25,227 bases of DNA. Origin: an uncultured Lachnospiraceae bacterium. GTDB taxonomy: Bacteria; Bacillota; Clostridia; Lachnospirales; Lachnospiraceae. This document shows positions 14,129-21,629 of the stretch, piece after piece (positions within the stretch are counted from its first letter, which is position 1; every line of letters starts with the position of its first letter). The notes below the pieces were generated by a model, which saw only the letters and a list, made by a program, of their open reading frames with translations, had not been told where the DNA came from and did no database searches. The position numbers and the translations under genes are program-made. Location: assembly GCA_910584115.1 (NCBI GenBank), contig CAJTYN010000009.1, forward strand, positions 11,060-36,286. Direction: 5' to 3'.

Positions 14129-15019
14129 TTATTTTAGGGGGATGCCAAACTCTTTCATCGCCTCCGCCAGCACCTCCTGGTGCGCCGGTTCCATCTCAGT
14201 CAGCGGCGGGCGCAGTGTCCCGGCTCCCATCCCCATCAGGTTCAGCGCCGCTTTTACCGGGATCGGATTCACTTCACTGAACAATGCGTCGATCAGCGGC
14301 TGCGCCGCGAGCTGGATCTTTCTGCTGCCCGCCACATCCCCGTCCAGGAACTTCTGCACCATATCGTGCGTCTGGCGGGGCGCCACATTTGACAGTACGG
14401 AGATCACGCCGATCCCGCCTAAGGCCAGGAGCGGCACCACCTGGTCGTCGTTGCCGGAATACAGGTCGATGCATCCGTCGGCTAAGGCCATCAGCTTCGC
14501 CACCTGGGAGATGTTCCCGCTGGCCTCCTTGATCCCCACGATGTTCTTCACATTCTTCGCCAGGGCCACCGCCGTCTCCGGGAGGATGTTGCAGCCCGTG
14601 CGGCTGGGCACGTTGTAGAGGATGATCGGCGTGGAGACCGCGGACGCGATCTTCGTGTAATGAGCGATCAGGCCCTTCTGCGTCGCCTTGTTGTAATAGG
14701 GCGATACCAGGAGCAGTCCGTCCGCGCCGTAGCTCTCCGCTTCCTTGGACATCTCGGTGGCCGTCACTGTGCAGTTTGAGCCCGTACCCGCGATCACCGG
14801 GATCCTCTTATTGACCTTGTCGATGGCAAAACGGACCACATCCAGATGCTCCTCCACCGTCAGCGTGGAAGACTCGCCCGTCGTCCCGCAGATGATGATC
14901 GCATCTGTGCCATTTGCGATCTGAAACTCTAAGAGTTCCTCCAGTTTGTCGTAGTTCACCGCTCCGTCCGCATGCATCGGTGTCACGATCGCCACACCGG
15001 CGCCTTTGAATATAGCCAT
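14129..15019 (-). CDS. dapA: 4-hydroxy-tetrahydrodipicolinate synthase DapA
   Basis: 296 aa, standard length. Condenses pyruvate with aspartate semialdehyde, the first committed step towards diaminopimelate and lysine. Schiff-base lysine Lys164 in GIKEAS, Tyr135 in LYNVPSRTG with Arg140, the CGTTGES loop (44-50) and SPYYN (106-110, the interface tyrosine) are all in place. The start at 15019 is chosen because GGAGG lies 8 nt upstream and MAIFKGAGVAIVTP is the family N-terminus; in-frame codons reach back to 15127 through the leader and are not expected to be translated. It is preceded by a lysine riboswitch, a terminator and a strong promoter, so its expression should fall when lysine is abundant. 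Confidence 0.97.
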   Translation of the reverse strand: MAIFKGAGVAIVTPMHADGAVNYDKLEELLEFQIANGTDAIIICGTTGESSTLTVEEHLDVVRFAIDKVNKRIPVIAGTGSNCTVTATEMSKEAESYGADGLLLVSPYYNKATQKGLIAHYTKIASAVSTPIILYNVPSRTGCNILPETAVALAKNVKNIVGIKEASGNISQVAKLMALADGCIDLYSGNDDQVVPLLALGGIGVISVLSNVAPRQTHDMVQKFLDGDVAGSRKIQLAAQPLIDALFSEVNPIPVKAALNLMGMGAGTLRPPLTEMEPAHQEVLAEAMKEFGIPLK

Positions 15020-15066
15020 TTTTTCTTCCTCCTTTATCCTGTCTCTTTCTATATCATAGTATACGC

Positions 15067-15095
15067 AAAAAGAGGCAAACGGAAAGTTTGCCTCT
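15067..15095 (-). terminator. riboswitch-controlled terminator upstream of dapA
   Basis: Perfect 10-bp stem (arms 15086-15095 and 15071-15080), 5-nt loop, then T residues at 15067-15070 on the minus strand. It lies between the lysine aptamer and the dapA ribosome site, the expected place for a transcription-attenuation platform. A segment after the aptamer, UCUAAGGAA (15134-15142), can pair with UUCUUUAGA at about 15093-15101, touching both P1 and the terminator stem, so it is a candidate antiterminator. Confidence 0.85.
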
Positions 15096-15139
15096 AAAGA
15101 ATACGCACACAAAAAAACGATGCACAAAAAAAGTTCCTT

Positions 15140-15316
15140 AGATAGCTCTCCACCCCGTGATCTGCGCCAAGGTGACAGTCATATGATTCTTCATACATAT
15201 GCCCAAAGCGTATGATCTCAGGTATCATACCTTTTCGGCGCTTTTCCCTTTCTCCCTCCTTCTCCTGCCCCTGTAGCATCCGGCAGGGCTACTCATGAAA
15301 AACGCAACCTCTATCT
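15140..15316 (-). promoter_or_regulatory. lysine riboswitch (L box) of dapA-dapB
   Basis: 177-nt leader on the minus strand. P1 arms are AGATAG (15311-15316) and CTATCT (15140-15145). Conserved lysine-aptamer segments appear in order: AGATAGAGGTTGCG, GAGTAGCC, GGGAAAAGCGCCGAA, a long ATGATACC/CATAC-type arm, CATATG...CATATGACTGTCACC and GGTGGAGAGCTATCT. This order and spacing match the known L box of Bacillus lysC. Lysine binding is expected to stabilise P1 and allow the downstream terminator at 15067-15095 to form. Recognised by eye from conserved motifs, not by covariance search. Confidence 0.9.
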
Positions 15317-15324
15317 GTCTCACT

Positions 15325-15353
15325 AATATAGCACGAAAAACTTTCATTGTCAA
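15325..15353 (-). promoter_or_regulatory. sigma-A promoter of dapA leader
   Basis: On the minus strand TTGACA (15348-15353), exactly 17 bp, TATATT (15325-15330), with TGC before the -10. The transcript would begin at about 15318, just ahead of the riboswitch P1 stem. Confidence 0.85.
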
Positions 15354-15375
15354 CGAAAAACAGATGCGGTATAAT
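15347..15375 (+). promoter_or_regulatory. sigma-A promoter of the two-component system
   Basis: TTGTCA (15347-15352), 17 bp, perfect TATAAT (15370-15375). Its -35 shares five bases with the -35 of the divergent dapA promoter. The response-regulator start codon is 23 bp after the -10, so the leader is short. Confidence 0.8.
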
Positions 15376-15398
15376 AAAAAGAAAAAGGAGCCTGACCC

Positions 15399-16097
15399 AT
15401 GGTAAATAAACAGAAGATCCTCATCGTGGATGATGATGAAAATATCGCCGAACTGATCGCGCTCTACCTGACAAAAGAATGTTTCGAGACGGCCATCGTA
15501 CACGACGGCGAGGAGGCCCTGACCCAATTCTCCGTCTTTTCCCCCAACCTGATCTTGCTGGACCTGATGCTGCCGGGGATCGATGGGTATCAGGTCTGCC
15601 GGGAGATCCGCCAGAAGTCCGACGTGCCCATCATCATGCTCTCCGCGAAAGGGGAGACATTCGACAAGGTCCTGGGGCTGGAGCTGGGCGCCGATGATTA
15701 CATCATCAAACCCTTCGACTCCAAAGAACTGGTCGCCCGGGTGCGCGCCGTCCTGCGCCGTTTTCAGGTAAAAGAGACGATCCCGGCCCCCTCCAACGAG
15801 AAATGCGTCAACTACCCGGATCTCTCCGTCAATCTGACCAATTATTCTGTGCTCTACAAGGGCAAACATGTGGATATGCCCCCGAAGGAACTGGAGCTTT
15901 TGTATTTCCTGGCCGCCTCTCCGAACCAGGTCTTTACGCGGGAACAGCTCCTTGATCATATCTGGGGCTATGAATACATCGGTGACACACGGACCGTGGA
16001 TGTCCACATCAAACGTCTCCGCGAGAAGATCAAGGATCACAAGTCCTGGTCCATCAGCACTGTGTGGGGGATCGGTTATAAATTTGAGGTAAAGTGA
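15399..16097 (+). CDS. OmpR/PhoB-family response regulator
   Basis: 232 aa. A receiver domain (about 5-118) has the acidic pocket DDD (11-13), the phospho-acceptor Asp55 in LLDLMLPG, Ser82 in the Thr/Ser switch position and Lys104 in IKPF. A winged-helix DNA-binding domain (about 130-230) contains MPPKELELLYFLAASPNQVFTREQLL, given here only as a span, and the RTVDVHIKRLREK recognition-helix segment. AAGGAG lies 8 nt before the ATG. The partner kinase starts 1 nt after its stop codon. The regulon is unknown; divergence from dapA does not by itself show control of lysine synthesis. Confidence 0.93.
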   Translation: MVNKQKILIVDDDENIAELIALYLTKECFETAIVHDGEEALTQFSVFSPNLILLDLMLPGIDGYQVCREIRQKSDVPIIMLSAKGETFDKVLGLELGADDYIIKPFDSKELVARVRAVLRRFQVKETIPAPSNEKCVNYPDLSVNLTNYSVLYKGKHVDMPPKELELLYFLAASPNQVFTREQLLDHIWGYEYIGDTRTVDVHIKRLREKIKDHKSWSISTVWGIGYKFEVK

Positions 16098-16098
16098 C

Positions 16099-17523
16099 AT
16101 GAAGAAGACCCTTTACCTGAAATTCCTCCTGGCCTACGCGGCGTTCGGCCTGCTGGGTTTCATCGCCATATCCACCATCGGCTCCAGGCTGGTCCAGGCC
16201 CACCTGGAAAAGAAGATCAGCGAACAGATCTACCGGGAAGCCAACGCGATCTCTTTTGACAACACGGTGCGCTACCGCACGGCCACCTACAATCTGAAGA
16301 ACATCTACAGCAATCTGTCCTCCCTGGCCACCTACCAGGACGCACAGATCTGGATGCTGAACCAGACTGGGGACATCCTGCTGGATACCAGTCACGGGGA
16401 GCCATACCAGACGCCTTTGGAACTGGAGGATTTCGACCCGCTCACCTGGGGATCCAGTTATTACCGGACGGGAAACTTCTTCGGATATTTCCAGGAGTCC
16501 ATGATGAGCGTGATCGCCCCAATCACCTCCGATATGACCATCAAGGGCTACATCGCCATCCATTACCCCATGGAGCGATTGTACGCAGAACGGGAGGAGA
16601 TCCTCGTGGTGATCCATGCGATCTTCCTCCTGCTCTTTAGCCTTTCCCTATCGATCTTGCTGCTCTTTACCTTCAGCGTCTATCTGCCCCTGCGGAAGAT
16701 CACCACTGGCGCGGAGGAATATTCGGCCGGGCATCTGGACCATCAGATCCCCGTCCATTCGCAGGATGAGATCGGCTATCTCGCCCAGACGCTGAACTAC
16801 ATGTCCGGGGAGCTGGCCCACAGCGGCGAATACCAGCGCCGGTTCATCGCCAACATCTCCCACGACTTCCGCTCGCCGCTCACTTCTATCAAGGGATACC
16901 TGGAAGCGATCGTGGACGGCACCATCGACGCGGCAGATCAGGGTAAATACATCCAGATCGTCTTAAACGAGACGGACCGCCTGGAGAAACTGACGGAGAG
17001 CCTGCTCACCTTAAATAACTTAGATGTGAAGAGCCGCATGATGAATCTGCGCGCCTTTGACATCAACAAAGTCATCAAAAATACGGCAGCCACCTTTGAA
17101 GGCATCTGCCGGAATAAAAAGATCTCCATCGAGCTGATCTTATCCGGCCCGCAGCTCTACGCCTATGCGGACATGGAACAGATCCAGCAGGTCCTCTATA
17201 ACCTGCTGGACAACGCGATCAAATTCAGCCCCAACGAGTCCGCCATCACCATCGAGACGACGGAGAAGAACGGCCGGATCTTAGTCTCTGTCAAGGACAG
17301 AGGAAGCGGGATCAGCAAGACGGACCTGCCGAAGATCTGGGAGCGCTTCTATAAGGCGGACTCCTCCCGCGGCAAGGACCGCCGGGGCACCGGCCTGGGC
17401 CTCTCCATCGTCAAGGAGATCGTGAGCGCCCACAACCAGAACATCGACGTGATCAGCACTGAAGGCGTGGGGACGGAATTCATCTTCACGCTGGATCAGA
17501 TGCCCGATCATCCCCTCCACTGA
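16099..17523 (+). CDS. membrane sensor histidine kinase (HAMP-HisKA-HATPase)
   Basis: 474 aa. TM1 about 8-28, an extracytoplasmic sensor region about 30-165, TM2 about 168-195, HAMP about 196-245, a dimerisation/phospho-acceptor domain with His255 in ANISHDFRSPL, and an ATPase domain with the N box (LLDNAIKFSP, Asn372), G1 (KDRGSGIS, Asp400), the F-type segment WERFYKADSS and G2 (GTGLGLSIVKE, 430-440). All kinase motifs are intact. The sensor region has no motif I can name. It starts 1 nt after the response-regulator stop, so translation is coupled. Its 3' end overlaps trmL by 16 bp, tail to tail. Confidence 0.93.
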   Translation: MKKTLYLKFLLAYAAFGLLGFIAISTIGSRLVQAHLEKKISEQIYREANAISFDNTVRYRTATYNLKNIYSNLSSLATYQDAQIWMLNQTGDILLDTSHGEPYQTPLELEDFDPLTWGSSYYRTGNFFGYFQESMMSVIAPITSDMTIKGYIAIHYPMERLYAEREEILVVIHAIFLLLFSLSLSILLLFTFSVYLPLRKITTGAEEYSAGHLDHQIPVHSQDEIGYLAQTLNYMSGELAHSGEYQRRFIANISHDFRSPLTSIKGYLEAIVDGTIDAADQGKYIQIVLNETDRLEKLTESLLTLNNLDVKSRMMNLRAFDINKVIKNTAATFEGICRNKKISIELILSGPQLYAYADMEQIQQVLYNLLDNAIKFSPNESAITIETTEKNGRILVSVKDRGSGISKTDLPKIWERFYKADSSRGKDRRGTGLGLSIVKEIVSAHNQNIDVISTEGVGTEFIFTLDQMPDHPLH

Positions 17524-18002
17524 TATCTCGTCAGCGCGCCCTTTTTCTGCATCCCGGCAAATCCCTGCTGGCGCAGCGCCTCGTAGAGCACCACCGCCAC
17601 GGAATTGCTCAGATTCAGGGAGCGTATGTCCTCCTTCATGGGGATCCGGACGGCTGTCTCCTGGTTTTCCAGGAGGATCTCTTCCGGGATCCCCGCGCTC
17701 TCTTTGCCGAACATGATGAAATCATCCTCCCGGTAAGACACCTGATCATACGTCTGGATCGCTTTCGTGCTGGCATAGTAGATCCGCGCCCCCGGATTCT
17801 CTTTCATAAAATCTTCATAGTCAATGTACAGACGCACGTCGAGATCCTTCCAGTAATCCATCCCTGCCCGCCGGATCTCTTTTTCACCCAGCCGGAAGCC
17901 CAGCGGCTCGATCAGGTGGAGCCGGGTCCCTGTGGCCACGCAGGTGCGCCCGATATTTCCCGTGTTGGCCGGTATCTCCGGCTCGTACAATACGATGTTC
18001 AT
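17508..18002 (-). CDS. trmL: tRNA (cytidine/uridine-34 2'-O)-methyltransferase TrmL
   Basis: 164 aa, standard length. SPOUT-class enzyme that methylates the ribose of the wobble base in tRNA-Leu isoacceptors using SAM. The hallmark N-terminus is MNIVLYEPEIPANTGNIGRTC. The trefoil-knot SAM site is made of FGKESAGIPEEIL (about 98-110) and IPMKEDIRSLNLSNSVAVVLYEAL, which I give only as a span (about 119-142). The gene follows the HypE-like gene by 14 bp and probably belongs to the same transcript. Its last 16 bp overlap the histidine kinase gene on the other strand. Confidence 0.94.
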   Translation of the reverse strand: MNIVLYEPEIPANTGNIGRTCVATGTRLHLIEPLGFRLGEKEIRRAGMDYWKDLDVRLYIDYEDFMKENPGARIYYASTKAIQTYDQVSYREDDFIMFGKESAGIPEEILLENQETAVRIPMKEDIRSLNLSNSVAVVLYEALRQQGFAGMQKKGALTRYQWRG

Positions 18003-18016
18003 CCCAAGACCTCTCC

Positions 18017-19000
18017 TTACAAAAGCCGGTACAGTTCATCACTCTGGGGACGGTCCAGATAGCGGATCTCATCACCGTTCCTCAAGATCCGGTCGGCTTT
18101 ATCCGTCGCCTGTCCGATCAGGGCGGCGGGGATCCCCGCGTCTTCCAGGGCGCGTACCAGCGCCGCCCCCCGGGAAGTCCCGATCAGCATGGAGCCGCTG
18201 GACATCAGCATATATGGATTGAGCCCGTACCGCTCGCAGACTTCCACTGACTCCTGGCGGATCGGGATCTTCTTTAAGTCCACGTCCAGCCCCACCCCGG
18301 CCCCCTCGCCAAATTCCCAGAGGGCGCCGAAGATGCCCCCTTCTGTGATATCATGCATGGCGCTCACGCCGTGGGCAACGGCGATCCGGCTCTCCGGCAG
18401 CACGGAGAGATACTGATCGAAGCCTTTGGCCGTGTCGACAAATCCCTTTGGCAGCACTTCATAAAGCTCTTTTTCCCGCTCTTTTGCGATGATCGACGTG
18501 CCTTCCAGCGCGATCCACTTGGTCACGATCAGATCGTGGCCGGGCTTCAGCCCACTGGTCAGCACCTGCTGCCCTTTCTTCACCCTGCCCACGCCCGCTA
18601 CACAGATCAGCGGCTGCTTTACCACATCGGTGATCTCCGTATGGCCTCCCAGGACCTCTATATGGAGCGCCCTGCAAGTCTCTTCCACATCCCGCATCAT
18701 CTCCCGCAGCCAGACCTCTTCTGTCTGCCCTGGCAGCAGCACCGTCAGCATCACCCCCACCGGCTCCGCGCCGGAGGCCGCCAGGTCGTTGGCCGTGATA
18801 TGGATACTGTGGCTGCCGATATCTCTCACCGTCCCCGTGATGGGATCCGCCGAGAGGACAAACACCTCATCCGGCCCTAAGCCCAGAACCGCACAATCCT
18901 GGCCCACACCCGGACCCATGAGGACTTCTTCCCTGCGGTGCTCCACCTGCTTTAAAACAGAACGGAGCAGGACCTGCTCCGGAAGTTTTCCGATCTTCAT
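18017..19000 (-). CDS. PurM/AIR-synthase-fold protein, HypE-like
   Basis: 327 aa. The fold of AIR synthase/HypE/ThiL/SelD proteins, which use ATP to activate a carbonyl or phosphate group. Visible marks are GPGVGQDCAVL (about 29-39), SADPITGTVRDIGSHSIHITANDLAASGAEPVG, given as a span about 50-82, LGGHTEIT (about 118-125) and MHDITEGGIFGALWE (about 214-228). It is most like HypE of hydrogenase maturation, but the C-terminal cysteine that HypE carboxamidates is absent: the protein ends DELYRLL. No hydrogenase or hyp genes are nearby. It is therefore probably not a functional HypE, and its substrate is unknown. GGAGAG lies about 7 nt upstream of the ATG. It lies between the microprotein and trmL. 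Confidence 0.85.
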   Translation of the reverse strand: MKIGKLPEQVLLRSVLKQVEHRREEVLMGPGVGQDCAVLGLGPDEVFVLSADPITGTVRDIGSHSIHITANDLAASGAEPVGVMLTVLLPGQTEEVWLREMMRDVEETCRALHIEVLGGHTEITDVVKQPLICVAGVGRVKKGQQVLTSGLKPGHDLIVTKWIALEGTSIIAKEREKELYEVLPKGFVDTAKGFDQYLSVLPESRIAVAHGVSAMHDITEGGIFGALWEFGEGAGVGLDVDLKKIPIRQESVEVCERYGLNPYMLMSSGSMLIGTSRGAALVRALEDAGIPAALIGQATDKADRILRNGDEIRYLDRPQSDELYRLL

Positions 19001-19017
19001 CTGTCTCTCCGTCCTCC

Positions 19018-19143
19018 CTACATGATCGCAAATTCCAGCACCACCGGCACCACCATGGCCAGCACCAGGAGCAGAGCGATGATGATCGTGAGCACCCTGC
19101 GGTTCTTGCGGTTAAAAAATCCTCCTGCCATATCTATCTTCAT
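19018..19143 (-). CDS. small single-pass membrane protein (about 41 aa)
   Basis: A short gene: residues MKIDMAGGFFNRKNRRVLTI then IIALLLVLAMVVPVVLEFAI and a final Met before TAG. The basic RKNRR followed by about 20 hydrophobic residues predicts one membrane helix with the N-terminus in the cytosol. The start is uncertain: 19143 has GAAAGG upstream; 19131 (MAGG) and the double ATG at 19161/19158 are alternatives, the longest giving 47 aa. It begins right after a consensus promoter and ends 17 bp before the HypE-like start, so it heads that operon. The pattern loosely recalls Prli42-type membrane miniproteins of Firmicutes, but I cannot establish homology. Confidence 0.65.
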   Translation of the reverse strand: MKIDMAGGFFNRKNRRVLTIIIALLLVLAMVVPVVLEFAIM

Positions 19144-19188
19144 CCTGCCTTTCTTCATCATAAGAACATCAATAGCATCGTAAACCTA

Positions 19189-19217
19189 ATTATAGGCATT
19201 TCTCCCGCTCCTGTCAA
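19189..19217 (-). promoter_or_regulatory. perfect consensus sigma-A promoter of microprotein-HypE-like-trmL operon
   Basis: On the minus strand TTGACA (19212-19217), exactly 17 bp, TATAAT (19189-19194). Transcription would start at about 19182, roughly 40 nt before the microprotein start. Confidence 0.9.
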
Positions 19218-19331
19218 CGCCGCATCGCGCGCGCCGCCCGATTTCCTATATATGAAACTCTATTTCTCTTATGATGAATGGTCCGCCCACCAATCTCATA
19301 TTATATTACTTCTATAAATGAGGTGATCGAT

Positions 19332-19673
19332 ATGGATAAAAAATATCTCAAGCAGATGGCGCTGACCATGAAAGAGAAACGCAATGCATACGGTTATTCC
19401 CAGGAGCAGGTGGCTGAAATGCTGGACATCACGTACAGCTACTACACGAAACTGGAAAACGGCGTCCAAGCGCCTTCCCTGCGCTTATTCGTGCAGATCG
19501 CGGTCCTTCTGGATCTCTCCCTGGACAAGATGATCTTCGGGCGCAGCATGGATGATCAGACGCTCACCCTGGATACTCTGGAGTTCCTGCGGACCATCAG
19601 CCGATACGACCACAGCGACCTGGAACTCTGCCGGGATCTGATAGACAAGATCATCTTTTATCTGAAAAACTAA
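19332..19673 (+). CDS. XRE-family helix-turn-helix regulator
   Basis: 113 aa. A Cro/CI-type HTH fills about 9-65: ALTMKEKRNAYGYSQEQVAEML, given as a span with SQEQVAEML as the first HTH helix pair, then ITYSYYTKLENGVQAPSLRLF as recognition helix and following turn, and LLDLSLDKMIFG at the end. The remaining about 45 residues are helical (TLEFLRTISRYDHSDLELCRDLI) and may mediate dimerisation. The start at 19332 has GAGGTG 7 nt upstream and replaces a longer in-frame start at 19278 that lacks a ribosome site. Targets are unknown. Its 3' end overlaps the MFS gene by 23 bp, tail to tail. Confidence 0.88.
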   Translation: MDKKYLKQMALTMKEKRNAYGYSQEQVAEMLDITYSYYTKLENGVQAPSLRLFVQIAVLLDLSLDKMIFGRSMDDQTLTLDTLEFLRTISRYDHSDLELCRDLIDKIIFYLKN

Positions 19674-20883
19674 AGACCGCGATCAGGAGCGAACTCACAC
19701 CCGAGAACAGAACGACTGCATATTCACATCCTCTGCAGATCTCGAACAGGACCCCATAAAATGCATTGCCCAATGGCTGGGCGCACATGGAGACAGTCAG
19801 GATGACCGCGATCACCTTTCCGATCAGCTCCTGCGGTGTTTCCGCCTGGACAAAAGACAGCATCTGCACGGTGAAGACCGTCGAAAAGACCATGATGAGA
19901 AAGCAGCATACGGTCATGACGCCATAGACGAACACCCCCGATGAACACAGGAGCAATGCGGCACCGATCGGAAACACGCACACCGCGCACGCGGTCACCA
20001 GTCTGCCCGCCTTTTCGACCGCCAGCCTGTCCGCGAAGATCCCTGCACCGATCCCCCCTGCCAGTCCGCCTGCCGCCAACGCGCCCTGTGCGTATCCGTA
20101 AAGCCTGTCCGCCTGCCAAGTCCCCAGATCCAATACTTCCGTGACCAGATACGGCAGCGCCACGACGATCATCGCAGACAGGAACAGATTGATCCCGGAG
20201 ACGGCTAAAACGACCCTTCCGATCACAGGCTTTTCCTTCCGGATAAAACGGATGCTCTCCGCCAGGTCAGACCGGGCGGTCTTCAATATGCCTCCCTTGG
20301 ATGCCTGCTCCTGAAACGGGATCCGGATGAAGCTCTCCATGGCCGCCGACAGGACAAAGCATGCCACACAGACCCGCAATATAGCCTTCAGCCCATACGC
20401 ACTATATAAGATGCCCCCGAGCACGGGACCGATCAGAGCGGCAAAAGAGCTGACCGTATTGACGATCGAATTTGCCGCCATGAGATCCTCCGTGCCGACC
20501 AGGGCCGGGATGCTCGCCTGCACGGACGGCTGATAGACGCCCGCGATCCCATAGAGGAGCATCAGCGTGACCGTGATAAAGAGGATCACGTCGCCCCCGT
20601 CCATGCACAGGGAAAAGGCTATGAGGACCGCCGCCGTAAAGAGATCTAAGAGCACCATGATATTTCTCTTATTGACCCTGTCCGCGATCATGCCGCCTAC
20701 GGGCGACAGCAGGATCGCCGGGATGAACGCGCAGGCCGTGACCGTCCCGTAGAGCGCCGACGATCCTGTCAGATCCAACAGATACAGCGGCAGCGCAAAT
20801 CTGATCGCCGCGTTGCCGAACAGGGAGATGATCTGGCCGATGACGACCAGGCTCAAGTCCTTTGAAAAAAGTTTCCGATCCAT
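19651..20883 (-). CDS. MFS efflux transporter (MFS_3/MefA/EntS-like)
   Basis: 410 aa with about 12 membrane helices. MFS motif A is GGMIADRVNKRNIM (63-76) between helices 2 and 3; the N-terminus (LVVIGQIISLFGNAAIRFALPL, about 12-33) and the short loops are typical of the MFS_3 group, which includes macrolide exporters and the enterobactin exporter EntS. Substrate unknown; export of a drug or amphipathic compound is likely. GGAGG lies about 8 nt before the ATG. It lies 79 bp downstream of a TetR repressor gene on the same strand, and the gap contains three ATACC/GGTAT half-sites like those in the repressor's operators, which suggests TetR control. Its last 23 bp overlap the XRE gene. Confidence 0.88.
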   Translation of the reverse strand: MDRKLFSKDLSLVVIGQIISLFGNAAIRFALPLYLLDLTGSSALYGTVTACAFIPAILLSPVGGMIADRVNKRNIMVLLDLFTAAVLIAFSLCMDGGDVILFITVTLMLLYGIAGVYQPSVQASIPALVGTEDLMAANSIVNTVSSFAALIGPVLGGILYSAYGLKAILRVCVACFVLSAAMESFIRIPFQEQASKGGILKTARSDLAESIRFIRKEKPVIGRVVLAVSGINLFLSAMIVVALPYLVTEVLDLGTWQADRLYGYAQGALAAGGLAGGIGAGIFADRLAVEKAGRLVTACAVCVFPIGAALLLCSSGVFVYGVMTVCCFLIMVFSTVFTVQMLSFVQAETPQELIGKVIAVILTVSMCAQPLGNAFYGVLFEICRGCEYAVVLFSGVSSLLIAVFSFSDKR

Positions 20884-20901
20884 CCTTTAAACCTCCATTC
20901 G

Positions 20902-20918
20902 ATACCGTATACCGGTAT
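20902..20918 (-). promoter_or_regulatory. putative TetR half-sites upstream of the MFS gene
   Basis: ATACC at 20902-20906 and 20909-20913, and GGTAT at 20914-20918; the last two form the palindrome ATACCGGTAT. The half-site matches the CATACC/GGTATG operator at 21658-21672, but the spacing differs (0 instead of 3 bp), so binding is inference. Confidence 0.4.
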
Positions 20919-20962
20919 GTAAGCGTTTCAAGATATGCCCGCCCATCTTACAGGGCAGGACC

Positions 20963-21616
20963 TTATCTGTTTTTTTGGTAGATAGACGTCAGCTCCCGCA
21001 CTCTCTCCAACATCTCCCCATCCATGATGTCCAGCCCGAAACCCTCCATCATCTGAGCAAATACCATGAATCTGCGGCCGGACTCTTCCACAGAGCTGTC
21101 GAAGACCATCGGATCCAGCCAGATATTCGCCACCAGCAAGATCAGCTCCGCCAACTGTCTCGGATGATCCGCTCTGATCGAACCGTCTGAGATGCCCTGC
21201 TCGATGATCGGCAGGATATAATGAGGCGCCGCTTCTTCCACGATCTCATGCAGGAGGCTGAAAAGAAGCCGCGGGTTCTTATGGAGATCCGGGGCCACCG
21301 TGAAGATATCATCCTGCACAGGCCGGCCGAGGGACTTTTTGAAGATCATCCGCAGTTTTTCCTTGCCGGTCAGGCCCGGGCGGTCACGGATATCCGCGAG
21401 CATCCTGTTCGACTCGGCCGTCATCCGGTCCATGACAGCGATCAGGATATCTTCCTTTGACTTAAAATGATGATAGATCGCGCCTTTGCTGAGGCCGCCC
21501 AGTCCATCGATGATGTCCTGGATGGACGTGTAGTCGTATCCCTTTTCCATAAATAAGCGGTAGGAGACATCCAATATCAGCTCCACCGTTTCTTCCGGAT
21601 GTTTATTTCTAGCCAT
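20963..21616 (-). CDS. TetR-family repressor next to the MFS exporter
   Basis: 217 aa. The N-terminal TetR HTH (about 10-57) reads ILDVSYRLFMEKGYDYTSIQDI then LGGLSKGAIYHHFKSKEDIL; YHHFKSKE is the hallmark recognition end. The rest is an all-helical ligand and dimer domain with no named motif. GGGAGG lies 6 nt before the ATG. The promoter carries two palindromic operators, so autoregulation is likely. It lies directly upstream of the MFS exporter on the same strand, the usual repressor-pump arrangement, although the pump may also have its own promoter in the 79-bp gap. Confidence 0.9.
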   Translation of the reverse strand: MARNKHPEETVELILDVSYRLFMEKGYDYTSIQDIIDGLGGLSKGAIYHHFKSKEDILIAVMDRMTAESNRMLADIRDRPGLTGKEKLRMIFKKSLGRPVQDDIFTVAPDLHKNPRLLFSLLHEIVEEAAPHYILPIIEQGISDGSIRADHPRQLAELILLVANIWLDPMVFDSSVEESGRRFMVFAQMMEGFGLDIMDGEMLERVRELTSIYQKNR

Positions 21617-21629
21617 TGTACGCCTCCCT

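Noticed and set aside
15225..16100. 291-codon open frame on the minus strand
   Set aside because: Antisense to the response regulator, whose motifs are complete; the upstream part would cover the riboswitch and both promoters.
18017..19000. True HypE of hydrogenase maturation
   Set aside because: The C-terminal cysteine is missing and no hydrogenase or other hyp genes are present in the window.
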